From contig NZ_JMGA01000015.1 of assembly GCF_000765145.1 (NCBI RefSeq), positions 1 to 50,294 on the forward strand: a stretch of 50,294 bases of DNA, given 5' to 3'. The notes beneath the pieces were generated by a model, which saw nothing but the letters and a program-made list of their open reading frames with translations, was not told where the DNA came from and did no database searches. Below are positions 16,732 through 24,573 of this stretch, in pieces (positions within the stretch are counted from its first letter, which is position 1; each line of letters begins with the position of its first letter). The position numbers and the translations under genes were made by a program. The DNA is from Desulfosporosinus sp. HMP52 (GTDB lineage Bacteria > Bacillota > Desulfitobacteriia > Desulfitobacteriales > Desulfitobacteriaceae).

Positions 16732-18177
16732 ATGAACAAGGGTAATTTTAACGACTTTCAATTAAGTAGTGAATTATTAAAAGCAATTAGCTTACTAAAT
16801 TTCATCAGTCCCAGCAAAGTCCAGGAGCAAGTGATCCCAGCAGTCTTGGCCCAAAAGGATATCATCGTCAAGTCCCAGACCGGAAGCGGAAAGACGGCGG
16901 CCTTTGCTATCCCTATTTGTGAATTAGTGGATTGGGAACAGAATAAACCGCAGGCATTAGTGCTTACCCCCACCAGAGAACTCGCAGTTCAGGTCAAAGA
17001 AGATTTGTTTCATATCGGCAGATTTAGAAGAATAAAAGTAGCAGCAGTTTTTGGTAAGTACCCTTTTCATCTTCAAGAAAAGGAACTTAAACAAAAAACC
17101 CATGTTGTGGTTGGAACCCCGGGTCGCTTGATCGATCATCTCGAAAGAGGGACCTTGGATATATCGAATATAAAATACCTGGTCATTGATGAAGCCGATG
17201 AAATGCTGAATATGGGCTTTATCGAGCAAATCGAAAGGATCATTGCCAACTTGTCTCATGAACGGGTGACCGTTTTATTGTCAGCGACAATGCCCCAAGA
17301 CATCAATGTGTTATGCAGTAAAATTATGAGAAATCCCATCCGCGTGGAAATCGAAGAACCGAATCCGGCAGCGGATCGGATCGCGCAGGAAAGATATCTT
17401 GTCGATCAGACAGACAAGATGAAGCTTCTTCGAGATCTAACGATGGTTGAAAACCCGGACAGTTGTATGATCTTTTGCAATACTAAGCAAACTGTCGATG
17501 AAGTATACACTGAACTCGTGAATCTGGGCTATTCTTGTGATAAACTTCATGGTGGAATGGAACAACGAGATCGATTGAATGTCATGAAGGATTTTAAACA
17601 AGGATATTTCAGATATCTATGTGCGACAGATGTTGCCGCAAGAGGTCTGGATATCGAGGACATTACCTTGGTCATCAATTATGACATCCCCTACGACCGA
17701 GAAAGCTATGTTCATCGGATCGGAAGAACAGGCCGAGTCAACAAACTGGGTAAAGCCATAACCTTTGTTACCAAAAATGAAGATAAGTTTTTAAAGGAAA
17801 TCCACGATTACATCGGCAAAGAGATTCTTCTAAAGGAAAGACCGGAAGAAGCAAGGGTGCATGAGTCGAAACAGGATTTTATGGCGAAAAACAATACCTT
17901 GCCAGAAATTAAGGAAACAAAAGGCGTGCAGTTGAGCACCGAAATTATGAAGATCCATGTGAATGCCGGGAAGAAAACAAAGATGAGACCCGTCGACATT
18001 GTGGGCACGCTTTGCAGTATTGAGGGCATAACCCCGGCAGATATCGGAATCATCAATATCCTGGATGTATCAACCTTTGTTGAAATCTTAAACAATAAGG
18101 GTGAGTTGGTGTTGCAGAATCTGCAGAACACTCCGATTAAGGGCCGGCTTCGGAAGGTAAGTAAAGCAGACCGGTAA
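16732..18177 (+). CDS. dbpA: DEAD-box RNA helicase DbpA (YxiN type)
   Basis: DbpA/YxiN is an ATP-dependent RNA helicase that binds hairpin 92 of 23S rRNA during large-subunit assembly. All helicase motifs are present in the 481 residues: SQTGSGKTAAF (Walker A), PTRELA, TPGRLIDH, VIDEADEMLN (DEAD), SAT, VAARGLD and HRIGRTGR. After residue 400 comes the DbpA C-terminal RNA-binding domain (GTLCSIEGITPADIG, then LQNLQNTPIKGRLRKV), which separates it from generic DEAD helicases. It appears monocistronic and has its own RBS (GAAAGAGAG). Confidence 0.93.
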   Translation: MNKGNFNDFQLSSELLKAISLLNFISPSKVQEQVIPAVLAQKDIIVKSQTGSGKTAAFAIPICELVDWEQNKPQALVLTPTRELAVQVKEDLFHIGRFRRIKVAAVFGKYPFHLQEKELKQKTHVVVGTPGRLIDHLERGTLDISNIKYLVIDEADEMLNMGFIEQIERIIANLSHERVTVLLSATMPQDINVLCSKIMRNPIRVEIEEPNPAADRIAQERYLVDQTDKMKLLRDLTMVENPDSCMIFCNTKQTVDEVYTELVNLGYSCDKLHGGMEQRDRLNVMKDFKQGYFRYLCATDVAARGLDIEDITLVINYDIPYDRESYVHRIGRTGRVNKLGKAITFVTKNEDKFLKEIHDYIGKEILLKERPEEARVHESKQDFMAKNNTLPEIKETKGVQLSTEIMKIHVNAGKKTKMRPVDIVGTLCSIEGITPADIGIINILDVSTFVEILNNKGELVLQNLQNTPIKGRLRKVSKADR

Positions 18178-18280
18178 ACTCAAGAACTAGGTGCTTTAAC
18201 AACGGTTCATACTGAATTAATAAACACTAATCATTTACATTAATTCCCGTTGCAGTCGGGAATATTAAAAAATGTATCAA

Positions 18281-18298
18281 TCGTATTCTCGAATACGA
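18281..18298. promoter_or_regulatory. Operator-like palindrome upstream of the flavoenzyme operon
   Basis: TCGTATTC-TC-GAATACGA is an 18-base inverted repeat 62 bases upstream of the Old Yellow Enzyme start. Its size and place fit a dimeric repressor site; no regulator gene is adjacent. A second short hairpin (ATTCCCG/CGGGAAT) sits at 18243-18263. Confidence 0.45.
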
Positions 18299-18359
18299 GA
18301 TCAGATAAGACAGGCTTTTTCAATGGGATAACGTTTGAAACTTGAGGAGGGTTCCTTTT

Positions 18360-19352
18360 ATGGCGCATTTACTAGATACATTGCAAGCGGGCTCGTTGAC
18401 CCTGCATAATCGTCTGATTATGCCTCCCATGGCCACTGCCAAGTCCGAAGAGGACGGTGGTGTAAGCAAGGCGGTTCTCGACTATTATCAAGAAAAATCG
18501 AAGGGCGGCTGTTTCTCACTTATCATTGTTGAACATAGTTTCGTAAGTCCAAAAGGTAAAGCGAGCAAGAATCAACTCTCTGTCTCTAATGATCATCTGG
18601 TGGAAGGATTACGTAGTTTAGCCCAGGTTATTCACAGCAATGGTTCAAAAGCTGTAATGCAAATTAATCACGCAGGTAGTGCCACCTCTCAGGAAGTCAT
18701 CGGAGAGATTCCGGTCGCTCCCTCTCCTGTTCCTCATCCTTGGAATGGAAATACCCCTAAAGAGCTTAGCAAACAGGAAATTACCGATATCGTCCAAGCC
18801 TTTCAGGATGCTGCCCGTCGTGTCAAGGAAGCAGGCTTTGACGGGGTGGAGATCCATTCTGCCCACGGCTACCTACTTAACCAATTTTTCTCCCCCTTGA
18901 GCAACCAGCGAACTGATGAGTACGGTGGAACGATTCATAATCGCCTTCGCCTCCATCTGCAGGTTATCGCAGCAGTCAAAGCTGTTGTGGGCAACGATTT
19001 TCCACTACTCTTACGGTTAGGGTCTTGCGATTATAAAGAAGGCGGCATCACGATTGAAGATAGCCAGATAGCAGCTAAAGAATTCGAGAAAGCAGGCATC
19101 ACCATTCTCGATATTTCCGGGAGTTTCTTAGGTTATAAATCTCCGGGGAGTTCTGAGCAAGGCTATTTCTCCCCTCTGACAGAAGCAATTAAAAAGGTTG
19201 TATCCATCCCTGTCATTCTAACTGGCGGCATTACTGAACCCCAAGCGGCTGAGAAATTGCTGGGAGCAGAAAAAGCTGACCTCATCGGCGTCGGTCGCGC
19301 GGTATTACAGGATTCTCAATGGGCGAAAAAGGCAATTGAAACATTGCGATGA
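18360..19352 (+). CDS. NADH:flavin oxidoreductase, Old Yellow Enzyme family
   Basis: A FMN TIM-barrel ene-reductase of 330 residues, starting at ATG 18360 behind GAGGAGGG (an in-frame TTG at 18342 overlaps that site and is less likely). Typical motifs are LHNRLIMPPMAT, the active-site block HSAHGYLLNQFFSPLSNQ, TDEYGG, and the phosphate loop TGGI...GVGRA. There is no C-terminal iron-sulfur/FAD domain, so it is the short form rather than a 2,4-dienoyl-CoA reductase. Its end overlaps the next gene's possible ATG, so it is operonic with the amidohydrolase. Confidence 0.92.
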   Translation: MAHLLDTLQAGSLTLHNRLIMPPMATAKSEEDGGVSKAVLDYYQEKSKGGCFSLIIVEHSFVSPKGKASKNQLSVSNDHLVEGLRSLAQVIHSNGSKAVMQINHAGSATSQEVIGEIPVAPSPVPHPWNGNTPKELSKQEITDIVQAFQDAARRVKEAGFDGVEIHSAHGYLLNQFFSPLSNQRTDEYGGTIHNRLRLHLQVIAAVKAVVGNDFPLLLRLGSCDYKEGGITIEDSQIAAKEFEKAGITILDISGSFLGYKSPGSSEQGYFSPLTEAIKKVVSIPVILTGGITEPQAAEKLLGAEKADLIGVGRAVLQDSQWAKKAIETLR

Positions 19353-19366
19353 GGGGGAATGGTACT

Positions 19367-20215
19367 TTGAAAATCATTGATGCGCATTTGCATTTTTCGT
19401 GTCGCCCTGGATTTAATGAAATGGCGAAAAATATATCTCAAGTGGAATTTAGTGCTCAAGGGCTAAGACAAGAGTTTGAACAAGCCGGTGTTGTAGCTGG
19501 AATCATCATGTCAACCCCCAGTCGGGAGCCCAACCAACCTTCGGGGAGTCCGGAAGAATTTGTTTTGGCAGATGGGACTGTAGAAGGGTTACTTTCTTGT
19601 GTAGGCGTCAATCCTGAAAGGCTTAAGGAAGATCATAAAGAACTTGATTATATTGAAGGAGAACTTAAAAAAGAGGGAGTGACAGGGATTAAACTCTATC
19701 CCGGTTATTTTCCATATTACGTGTATGATTCGATTTATGATCCCATCTATGAGCTAGCTCGCAAATACCAAGTTCCTGTGGCGATTCATTGTGGGGATAC
19801 ACAATCCCCAAAAGGGCTTTTAAAATATTCCCATCCGTTAACGATTGATGAGTTAGCTGTAAAACAAGAGGACGTTACCTTTGTGATCTGTCATATGGGC
19901 GTCCCGTGGATGATTGATGCAGCAGAGGTTACCGCCAAGAATCATAATGTTTACACAGACTTATCCGGACTCATCGCAGGGAATAAAGAGCAGGTGATGA
20001 AAATCAAAGATAAAAGGCTTTACGTGGAGTATATACAACAAGCCTTAGTCATTTCGAATTGCTATAATAAAGTTCTATTTGGATCAGATTGGCCACTTGT
20101 ACCTATTAAACCTTATATAGAATTTATCAAGCATGTTATACCGGAAGAGTATCACGAAGCTGTATTTTATCGAAATGTGCTTACGGTTTACCCCAAACTT
20201 AATGAAATTTTGTAA
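19367..20215 (+). CDS. Amidohydrolase-family TIM-barrel hydrolase
   Basis: A metal-dependent hydrolase or decarboxylase of the amidohydrolase-2 type. Metal ligands are seen in IDAHLHF (HxH), VAIHCGD, CHMGVPW and GSDWPL. I choose the TTG at 19367 because GAGGGGG lies nine bases before it (282 aa); the ATG at 19349, overlapping the previous stop, would add six residues. Coupled to the Old Yellow Enzyme gene, it may act on the same small aromatic or unsaturated substrate, but this is inference and the substrate is unknown. Confidence 0.85.
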   Translation: MKIIDAHLHFSCRPGFNEMAKNISQVEFSAQGLRQEFEQAGVVAGIIMSTPSREPNQPSGSPEEFVLADGTVEGLLSCVGVNPERLKEDHKELDYIEGELKKEGVTGIKLYPGYFPYYVYDSIYDPIYELARKYQVPVAIHCGDTQSPKGLLKYSHPLTIDELAVKQEDVTFVICHMGVPWMIDAAEVTAKNHNVYTDLSGLIAGNKEQVMKIKDKRLYVEYIQQALVISNCYNKVLFGSDWPLVPIKPYIEFIKHVIPEEYHEAVFYRNVLTVYPKLNEIL

Positions 20216-20265
20216 GAGAATGCTGCTACGTTTAATTGCGTGGAGCCGAACAGCTTGCCTCCTCA

Positions 20266-20287
20266 AATTCGGATTCGAATCCGAATT
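20266..20287. repeat. Perfect 22-bp palindrome
   Basis: AATTCGGATTC-GAATCCGAATT reads the same on both strands. It lies in a 490-base gap that carries only gene debris, directly abutting a DUF3102 fragment. Confidence 0.6.
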
Positions 20288-20369
20288 GAACTACAGCCAG
20301 GCGGTGCTTCTATTAGGGATCCAAAAGGAGGAACGGGCGCAATTCATCAGCTTATCGCTTCTCCTTTAA
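20283..20369 (+). pseudogene. DUF3102 gene fragment
   Basis: The frame encodes ELNYSQAVLLLGIQKEERAQFI and stops at 20367. This matches the LTYTQALILLGVPEEEREKF segment of the DUF3102 remnant at 8053-8530. Neither the upstream Y-S-Q-S-T signature nor the downstream coiled coil is left. The 20370-20540 stretch contains a further frame (LLKQMPIDRSIFEILAQQ) that I cannot identify. Confidence 0.55.
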
Positions 20370-20545
20370 CGATAAAAGCTTGACCCTTGGGGCGGATTTG
20401 GTCAAAGTTAAGTTGTCCGATTCGCAAGCAACATCTTGATTTACTAAAGCAAATGCCAATAGATCGTTCAATCTTTGAAATCTTGGCTCAACAACCAGAG
20501 TTAAAAAGGAAGGTGACAGTATGGGAAGGTCTAAATAGTAGATGG

Positions 20546-20595
20546 AATATTCGTGCGCACATACAGTCAATATCTGAGATGTATGTGCGCTTTTG
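20546..20595 (+). repeat. Interspersed repeat with hairpin, intact copy
   Basis: GTGCGCACATACA / TGTATGTGCGC form an almost perfect stem around TCAATATCTGAGA, followed by TTTTG, so it may also serve as a terminator. The flanks and loop match the decayed copy at 16481-16538. Confidence 0.6.
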
Positions 20596-20635
20596 ATATC
20601 GGGATGGATCTTCCCCGGTCGTTCACTACAAATTG

Positions 20636-20674
20636 AATACCCTCCTGCGCAGATTTAATGCAGGAGGGTATTTT
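20636..20674. terminator. Terminator between debris and the MATE gene
   Basis: Stem AATACCCTCCTGC / GCAGGAGGGTATT with TTTT on the plus strand, about 30 bases past the end of the minus-strand MATE gene; convergent use is plausible. Confidence 0.7.
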
Positions 20675-20705
20675 CATTTAGACGACCCGTGCCTTCAGAC
20701 AATGT

Positions 20706-22148
20706 CTAGCTTCGTCCAGTTATGGGAGATGGTCTATTATCCGTGCCCCCGAAATGATTCATGGCAGCATGATCCATCGTCTTGTCTTCGCGGGATGCTT
20801 GATCATGTTGCATTTTAGTAATGTGTTTCATTTCTAAATAAATTAGGATAGCAGTTAATAGTGTTGCTAATCCATCTGCAATAGGGGCTGTTCTCCAGAT
20901 GCCATCGATTCCCCAGAATTTTGGCAAGAATATTAAGAGAGGGATAAACAGTAAAACCTGTCTGGACAGACTGAGTATAATGGAGGGGGTTGCTTTTCCC
21001 ACGGCTTGAAAGTAACTGGAACCAATGATCTGAAAACCAATCAAGGGGCACAACGCAAAATATACAAGCATGGCCTCAGCCGCCATTTTCGTAAGTGCCA
21101 CATCGTTGTTACTGAACAGTCCTACGATTTGTGTTGGCCATAGATAGATAGCTAAAAAGCCAAGGATAGAAATCCCTGTGCCTGCAATGGCTGCCTTCTG
21201 CAAAGCCTCTTTTACTCGGGCATATTGCTTCGCTCCATAATTATAACCAATAATGGGTTGAGCTCCCTGACTAACACCTACGACAGGCATCAATAGTAAC
21301 ATAGAGACGCTCATAATGATTCCTACGGCAGACAAAGCCAAATCTCCGCCATAGGCGAACAGACTTTTGTTAAGTATCAGATTTTGAAGGCTGTTCGCAA
21401 GCTGCATAGCAAAAGGTGCGAATCCTATGGCCACAATACTGGTTAGTATAGCGATCTGAGGTTTCATATTTCTCAACCTGATTTTTACGATGCTTCGTCC
21501 TGAAAAGAAATAGCTTAATACCAAGAACGTCGTAACCATCTGACCTGATATTGTTGCTAAAGCTGATCCTTTAATACCTAAGCTCAATTTAAAGATAAAG
21601 ATATAGTTTAGCACCACGTTGATAAACGTGCCTGTCAGTTGTGTAATCATGGCCAATCTGGGATTGCCTTCTGCTCTTATGAAGTTGTTCATGCCCATAC
21701 CGAGTGAGCCTAAAACGGAACCCAACATGATAATGTGCGTGAAATCTCTGGCATAGGGTAAGACTTCCGGACTGGCACCAAATAGAATCAGAATGGGATC
21801 TGAAAAAAGAAGATAGATGACCGATATAATTAGGGGTAAGATAATTAACATCGTTAAGGCGTTGCCGATGATTTTTTCCGCTTCTTCCTTTTTCTGTTCT
21901 CCCAGACGTATAGAGATCAACGCTGTAGCCCCAATTCCTATCAGCATCGAAAAAGCCATCAAAATAAGCATTATTGGAAAGGCTACTGTTGTCGCCGCAA
22001 TAGCCAGTGACCCAATTCCCCGGCCAACAAATATTCGGTCAATAATATTATAAAGTGCGTTCACCAGCATACCGACGATTGCTGGAAGGGAGAATTTCCA
22101 AAGCAAACTGCCAACGTTCTGCTTCCCCATGGCTAATTCATTGTTCAT
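20706..22148 (-). CDS. MATE-family multidrug efflux transporter
   Basis: A 480-residue integral membrane protein of about 12 helices that exchanges drugs or metabolites for Na+ or H+. Seen are the N-terminal MATE pattern (SLLWKFSLPAIVGMLVNALYN, with DRIFVGRGIG after it), the internal repeat with the conserved SQGAQPIIGYNYGAKQ block, and a hydrophilic C-terminal tail of about 35 residues. GAAGGTGG precedes the ATG. It begins 14 bases after the MarR gene and so is controlled with it. Confidence 0.93.
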   Translation of the reverse strand: MNNELAMGKQNVGSLLWKFSLPAIVGMLVNALYNIIDRIFVGRGIGSLAIAATTVAFPIMLILMAFSMLIGIGATALISIRLGEQKKEEAEKIIGNALTMLIILPLIISVIYLLFSDPILILFGASPEVLPYARDFTHIIMLGSVLGSLGMGMNNFIRAEGNPRLAMITQLTGTFINVVLNYIFIFKLSLGIKGSALATISGQMVTTFLVLSYFFSGRSIVKIRLRNMKPQIAILTSIVAIGFAPFAMQLANSLQNLILNKSLFAYGGDLALSAVGIIMSVSMLLLMPVVGVSQGAQPIIGYNYGAKQYARVKEALQKAAIAGTGISILGFLAIYLWPTQIVGLFSNNDVALTKMAAEAMLVYFALCPLIGFQIIGSSYFQAVGKATPSIILSLSRQVLLFIPLLIFLPKFWGIDGIWRTAPIADGLATLLTAILIYLEMKHITKMQHDQASREDKTMDHAAMNHFGGTDNRPSPITGRS

Positions 22149-22162
22149 AATTAATCCACCTT

Positions 22163-22609
22163 CTATAATTTGTTCATAAATTTCACAACGTTCTTTAGGT
22201 TATCTGCAAATTGCTCCATTTCATCGGAATCTACATTCTGAAATAGTTCATGCATACTCTGAAGGTGATTGGCAATAACAATTTCTATTTGTGCCTTTCC
22301 GGAATCGGTCAGCGTTACCAAGGACTTTCGACGGTCATTGGCAAAATCGCAACGTAAAACAAAACCGGACTCTGTCAATTGGTCTATTAAAGTGGTTACA
22401 CTGCCTTTCTCCATGTATAACATCTTAGCAATTTCTGTGGAGGTCAAATTTTTAAACCGATGTAACATCATAATAATTTTGACATGATTTTTCTTCATGC
22501 CAGTTTTACTTTCATTATTTTTCCTAAAGGAATAAAGAAATTTTTCGTGAAACATATCCATAAAACTAAAGAGTAGATCATGTAATTCCCTAGTCTCAGA
22601 ATAATTCAA
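22163..22609 (-). CDS. MarR-family transcriptional regulator
   Basis: A 148-residue winged-helix repressor. The TTG start has AGGTGG eight bases upstream. The helix-turn-helix is LTSTEIAKMLYMEKGSVTTL and the wing is LTESGFVLRCDFANDRRKS, with the LTDSGKA end typical of MarR. It very likely represses itself and the MATE pump until a drug-like ligand binds. The twin palindromes just upstream are its probable operators. Confidence 0.93.
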   Translation of the reverse strand: MNYSETRELHDLLFSFMDMFHEKFLYSFRKNNESKTGMKKNHVKIIMMLHRFKNLTSTEIAKMLYMEKGSVTTLIDQLTESGFVLRCDFANDRRKSLVTLTDSGKAQIEIVIANHLQSMHELFQNVDSDEMEQFADNLKNVVKFMNKL

Positions 22610-22629
22610 TGCCTACACCACCTATCTGG

Positions 22630-22658
22630 TTAGAAATCTAACTGTTAGAATACTAACA
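22630..22658. promoter_or_regulatory. Two adjacent palindromes, likely MarR operators
   Basis: TTAGAAATCTAA (22630-22641) and GTTAGAATACTAAC (22644-22657) lie side by side 21 bases upstream of the marR start. Both share the half-site TTAG. Position and symmetry fit autoregulation. Confidence 0.6.
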
Positions 22659-22740
22659 TAGTTTACTCCGAACATTTATCATCGTCAAGTATAAATAGTA
22701 GAAATTAGGGTAAAAAAAACACCCGTGCCAAATTAAATAA

Positions 22741-22770
22741 GCCAAATTCGTCAGTACTGACGAGTTTGAC
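22741..22770. repeat. Imperfect 30-base palindrome in a geneless stretch
   Basis: The arms AAATTCGTCAGT and ACTGACGAGTTT are centred on AGTACT. This is the only structure noted between the marR operators and the DUF5316 gene (22660-23041); a 92-codon minus-strand frame there lacks an RBS and coding character. Confidence 0.4.
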
Positions 22771-23041
22771 TTACACCCCGGCATAGGATGATCTGGTGCC
22801 CAGGCTGCTTTATAAATGGACTCCCCTTGACATAGTTTTTCAAATATTTGGTGATTAGCAGACGCTCCCTGATTTTGCTCTGGAAAGTGAAGACTTAACA
22901 ATCGCCATTGAGATAGCTTATAAATTATCACTATTGATAATAACCACCGGTATTACTTAAATCACAAAACTAATCCAGTCAATTAATAAGACCTAGCCTG
23001 TGGCTGATCTAACAATAAATCAAACTCTATTTCCCTTAAAG

Positions 23042-23323
23042 TCAAATGAAATAAGTAGTTGCAAGCCCTGCCAGAAAACAGGGCAAACCAAATAGGAAAA
23101 ACATAGAACCAGTTTTAGTTCGCCGAGTAAAATCTGTGGAATCTGAATAATTTGCTCTAACCCTTTCTCCACTTACAAAAGTCCCAGACAAAAGACCACT
23201 AATAATAATTGGAATAATGCCAAGTAACAAAAGTGAGTACGTAACTATTTTAGGACTATTCATGAAAAAGTATATGATTAGTAAAAGAGCTCCCACGATT
23301 GATCCCGCTAGAAATGAACGCAT
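23042..23323 (-). CDS. DUF5316 small membrane protein
   Basis: A 93-residue protein with three membrane helices and the short signature GTFVSGERVRANYSDST between helices 2 and 3, which I recognise as DUF5316. The start has GGGGGTGAGAATATG-type spacing. Function of the family is unknown. A truncated relative lies at 26806-26967 on the other strand. Confidence 0.75.
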   Translation of the reverse strand: MRSFLAGSIVGALLLIIYFFMNSPKIVTYSLLLLGIIPIIISGLLSGTFVSGERVRANYSDSTDFTRRTKTGSMFFLFGLPCFLAGLATTYFI

Positions 23324-23537
23324 ATTCTCACCCCCTAAATATTCATTAGTAACCTAATGCTACCCGCATCATATAACGCTCTGGGGATTCCCGAAGCGTC
23401 TCAACAACATTCATCTTCGCAGGTTTTTTGTTTCCCTAATTCTTTATTAAGGTATACTTTCTTAAAAACCAGCTCTATATGTATATGTCATAAAACTTAC
23501 CTTTACAGGGACATAAAACTATATTCTTCGTTAATAT

Positions 23538-23786
23538 CCAAATTCCTTTCTGAGCTGCCGTTTATTGATAGTTCATTTGATTTCATCCTATAGAATCTGT
23601 AACTTTCTTTACAAATGTCCCCTTACAATAATGGAATTTAAAAGAGTGCTTAAGACAAATGGTGTATTACTTGCAATTGAAATGGTACTGAAGGATTCAA
23701 TTTCTGACTATACCTATGACATGGCAGATTACACCGTCGATCTCTGCGTTCCTGCTAATGACGGTAATTTCTTTGATTTGAGATAA
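23538..23786 (+). pseudogene. Broken SAM-dependent methyltransferase
   Basis: The frame KFLSELPFIDSSFDFI ends at a stop and the reading shifts by one base to a frame giving NFLYKCPLTIMEFKRVLKTNGVLLAIEM. Together they match the middle of a class I methyltransferase: LPF.D.SFD, then the post-III FKRVLK.NG..L strand. The SAM-binding loop (motif I) and the N-terminus are missing and the end is cut short, so this is a dead remnant. Confidence 0.6.
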
Positions 23787-23831
23787 TTAGTAGTGTAGTA
23801 CTTGAAATTCATGGTGGCCTCCTTTGAGGAT

Positions 23832-24284
23832 TTATTTTATCGGGACACAAATTTCACAATAATGATTATTAACCATTTTGACTGCATACCTTTCAAGGAC
23901 AGGTCTTGTTTCATCGAATTGATAGTCTTGCTTCAATAGTTCCGGAAAAATTAGAAGCCACGCTTTTTGAACTGCTTCCGCGGTATGACTGATCATAAAA
24001 ACAGCGTAGCTGCCCCCAATGATATTTGCTTGACTAACATGTTGAGTATTAACACAATAATCATCGGAAACAACGATACATGTATCATAACGACAGTTTT
24101 CAGGTTTTGTTGTCTCAGGATTGTCATGAGCAATTCCTAATATTATTGATTTATCATCAAGTAGATCGTTAGACTTAGCCCAGTTTTTTAATTTTTCCAT
24201 CGTTTGTACACCGGTTCCATAAGGCCCGATATGCCTTATATATGCAATTTTATACGGCGGAATTGTTTCAGTCTTCATATTCAT
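23832..24284 (-). CDS. GyrI-like small-molecule-binding protein
   Basis: 150 residues starting at ATG 24284 (AAAGGA upstream). It matches the stand-alone effector-binding domain shared by AraC/Rob-type regulators and the DNA gyrase inhibitor SbmC/GyrI: PPYKIAYIRHIGPYG, then a middle DTCIVVSDDY and the closing ERYAVKMV...CEICVPIK. No DNA-binding part is present. Such proteins bind or sequester planar, often toxic, ligands. It is monocistronic and not far from the MarR-MATE pair. Confidence 0.8.
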   Translation of the reverse strand: MNMKTETIPPYKIAYIRHIGPYGTGVQTMEKLKNWAKSNDLLDDKSIILGIAHDNPETTKPENCRYDTCIVVSDDYCVNTQHVSQANIIGGSYAVFMISHTAEAVQKAWLLIFPELLKQDYQFDETRPVLERYAVKMVNNHYCEICVPIK

Positions 24285-24419
24285 GGCGTAATTTCCTTTC
24301 TCATTAAACAATGTGATTTTTTTCAACAATACAATGCCTTAAAAAATAATTCAAAACAATTTTTAAAACTGTAGTTTTTAACACCTATGAATTATAAAGT
24401 TTGGCTGAGAAACAAATTA

Positions 24420-24522
24420 GGCCGCCTCGCTTTAATGAGGCGGCCTGAACCCTATGTATAGTTATTCGCAAGCTTTCTCATTTTGTCTGGAAGATTATGC
24501 TATAATTGTTTAACAGGTTGTC
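24420..24522 (+). repeat. Terminator-promoter leader repeat, copy 1
   Basis: The sequence runs GGCCGCCTC...GAGGCGGCC (hairpin), CTGAACCCTATG.ATAGT, then TTTTGTCTGGAAGATTATG, an extended -10 TGCTATAAT (24499-24506), and AACAGGTTGTC. Nearly the same order recurs at 38013-38115, where it leads into the holin-like toxin. Here it leads into the CvpA-type gene starting at 24574. It contains a terminator for upstream and a likely promoter for downstream. Confidence 0.7.
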
Positions 24523-24573
24523 ATCAATGGCATTGTCCGTAAAGACTGAGATGACAAAGGAAAGGAACAAAAC

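Noticed and set aside
22653-22931. 92-codon minus-strand frame upstream of marR
   Set aside because: Crosses an imperfect palindrome and the operator region; no start signal and no coding character.
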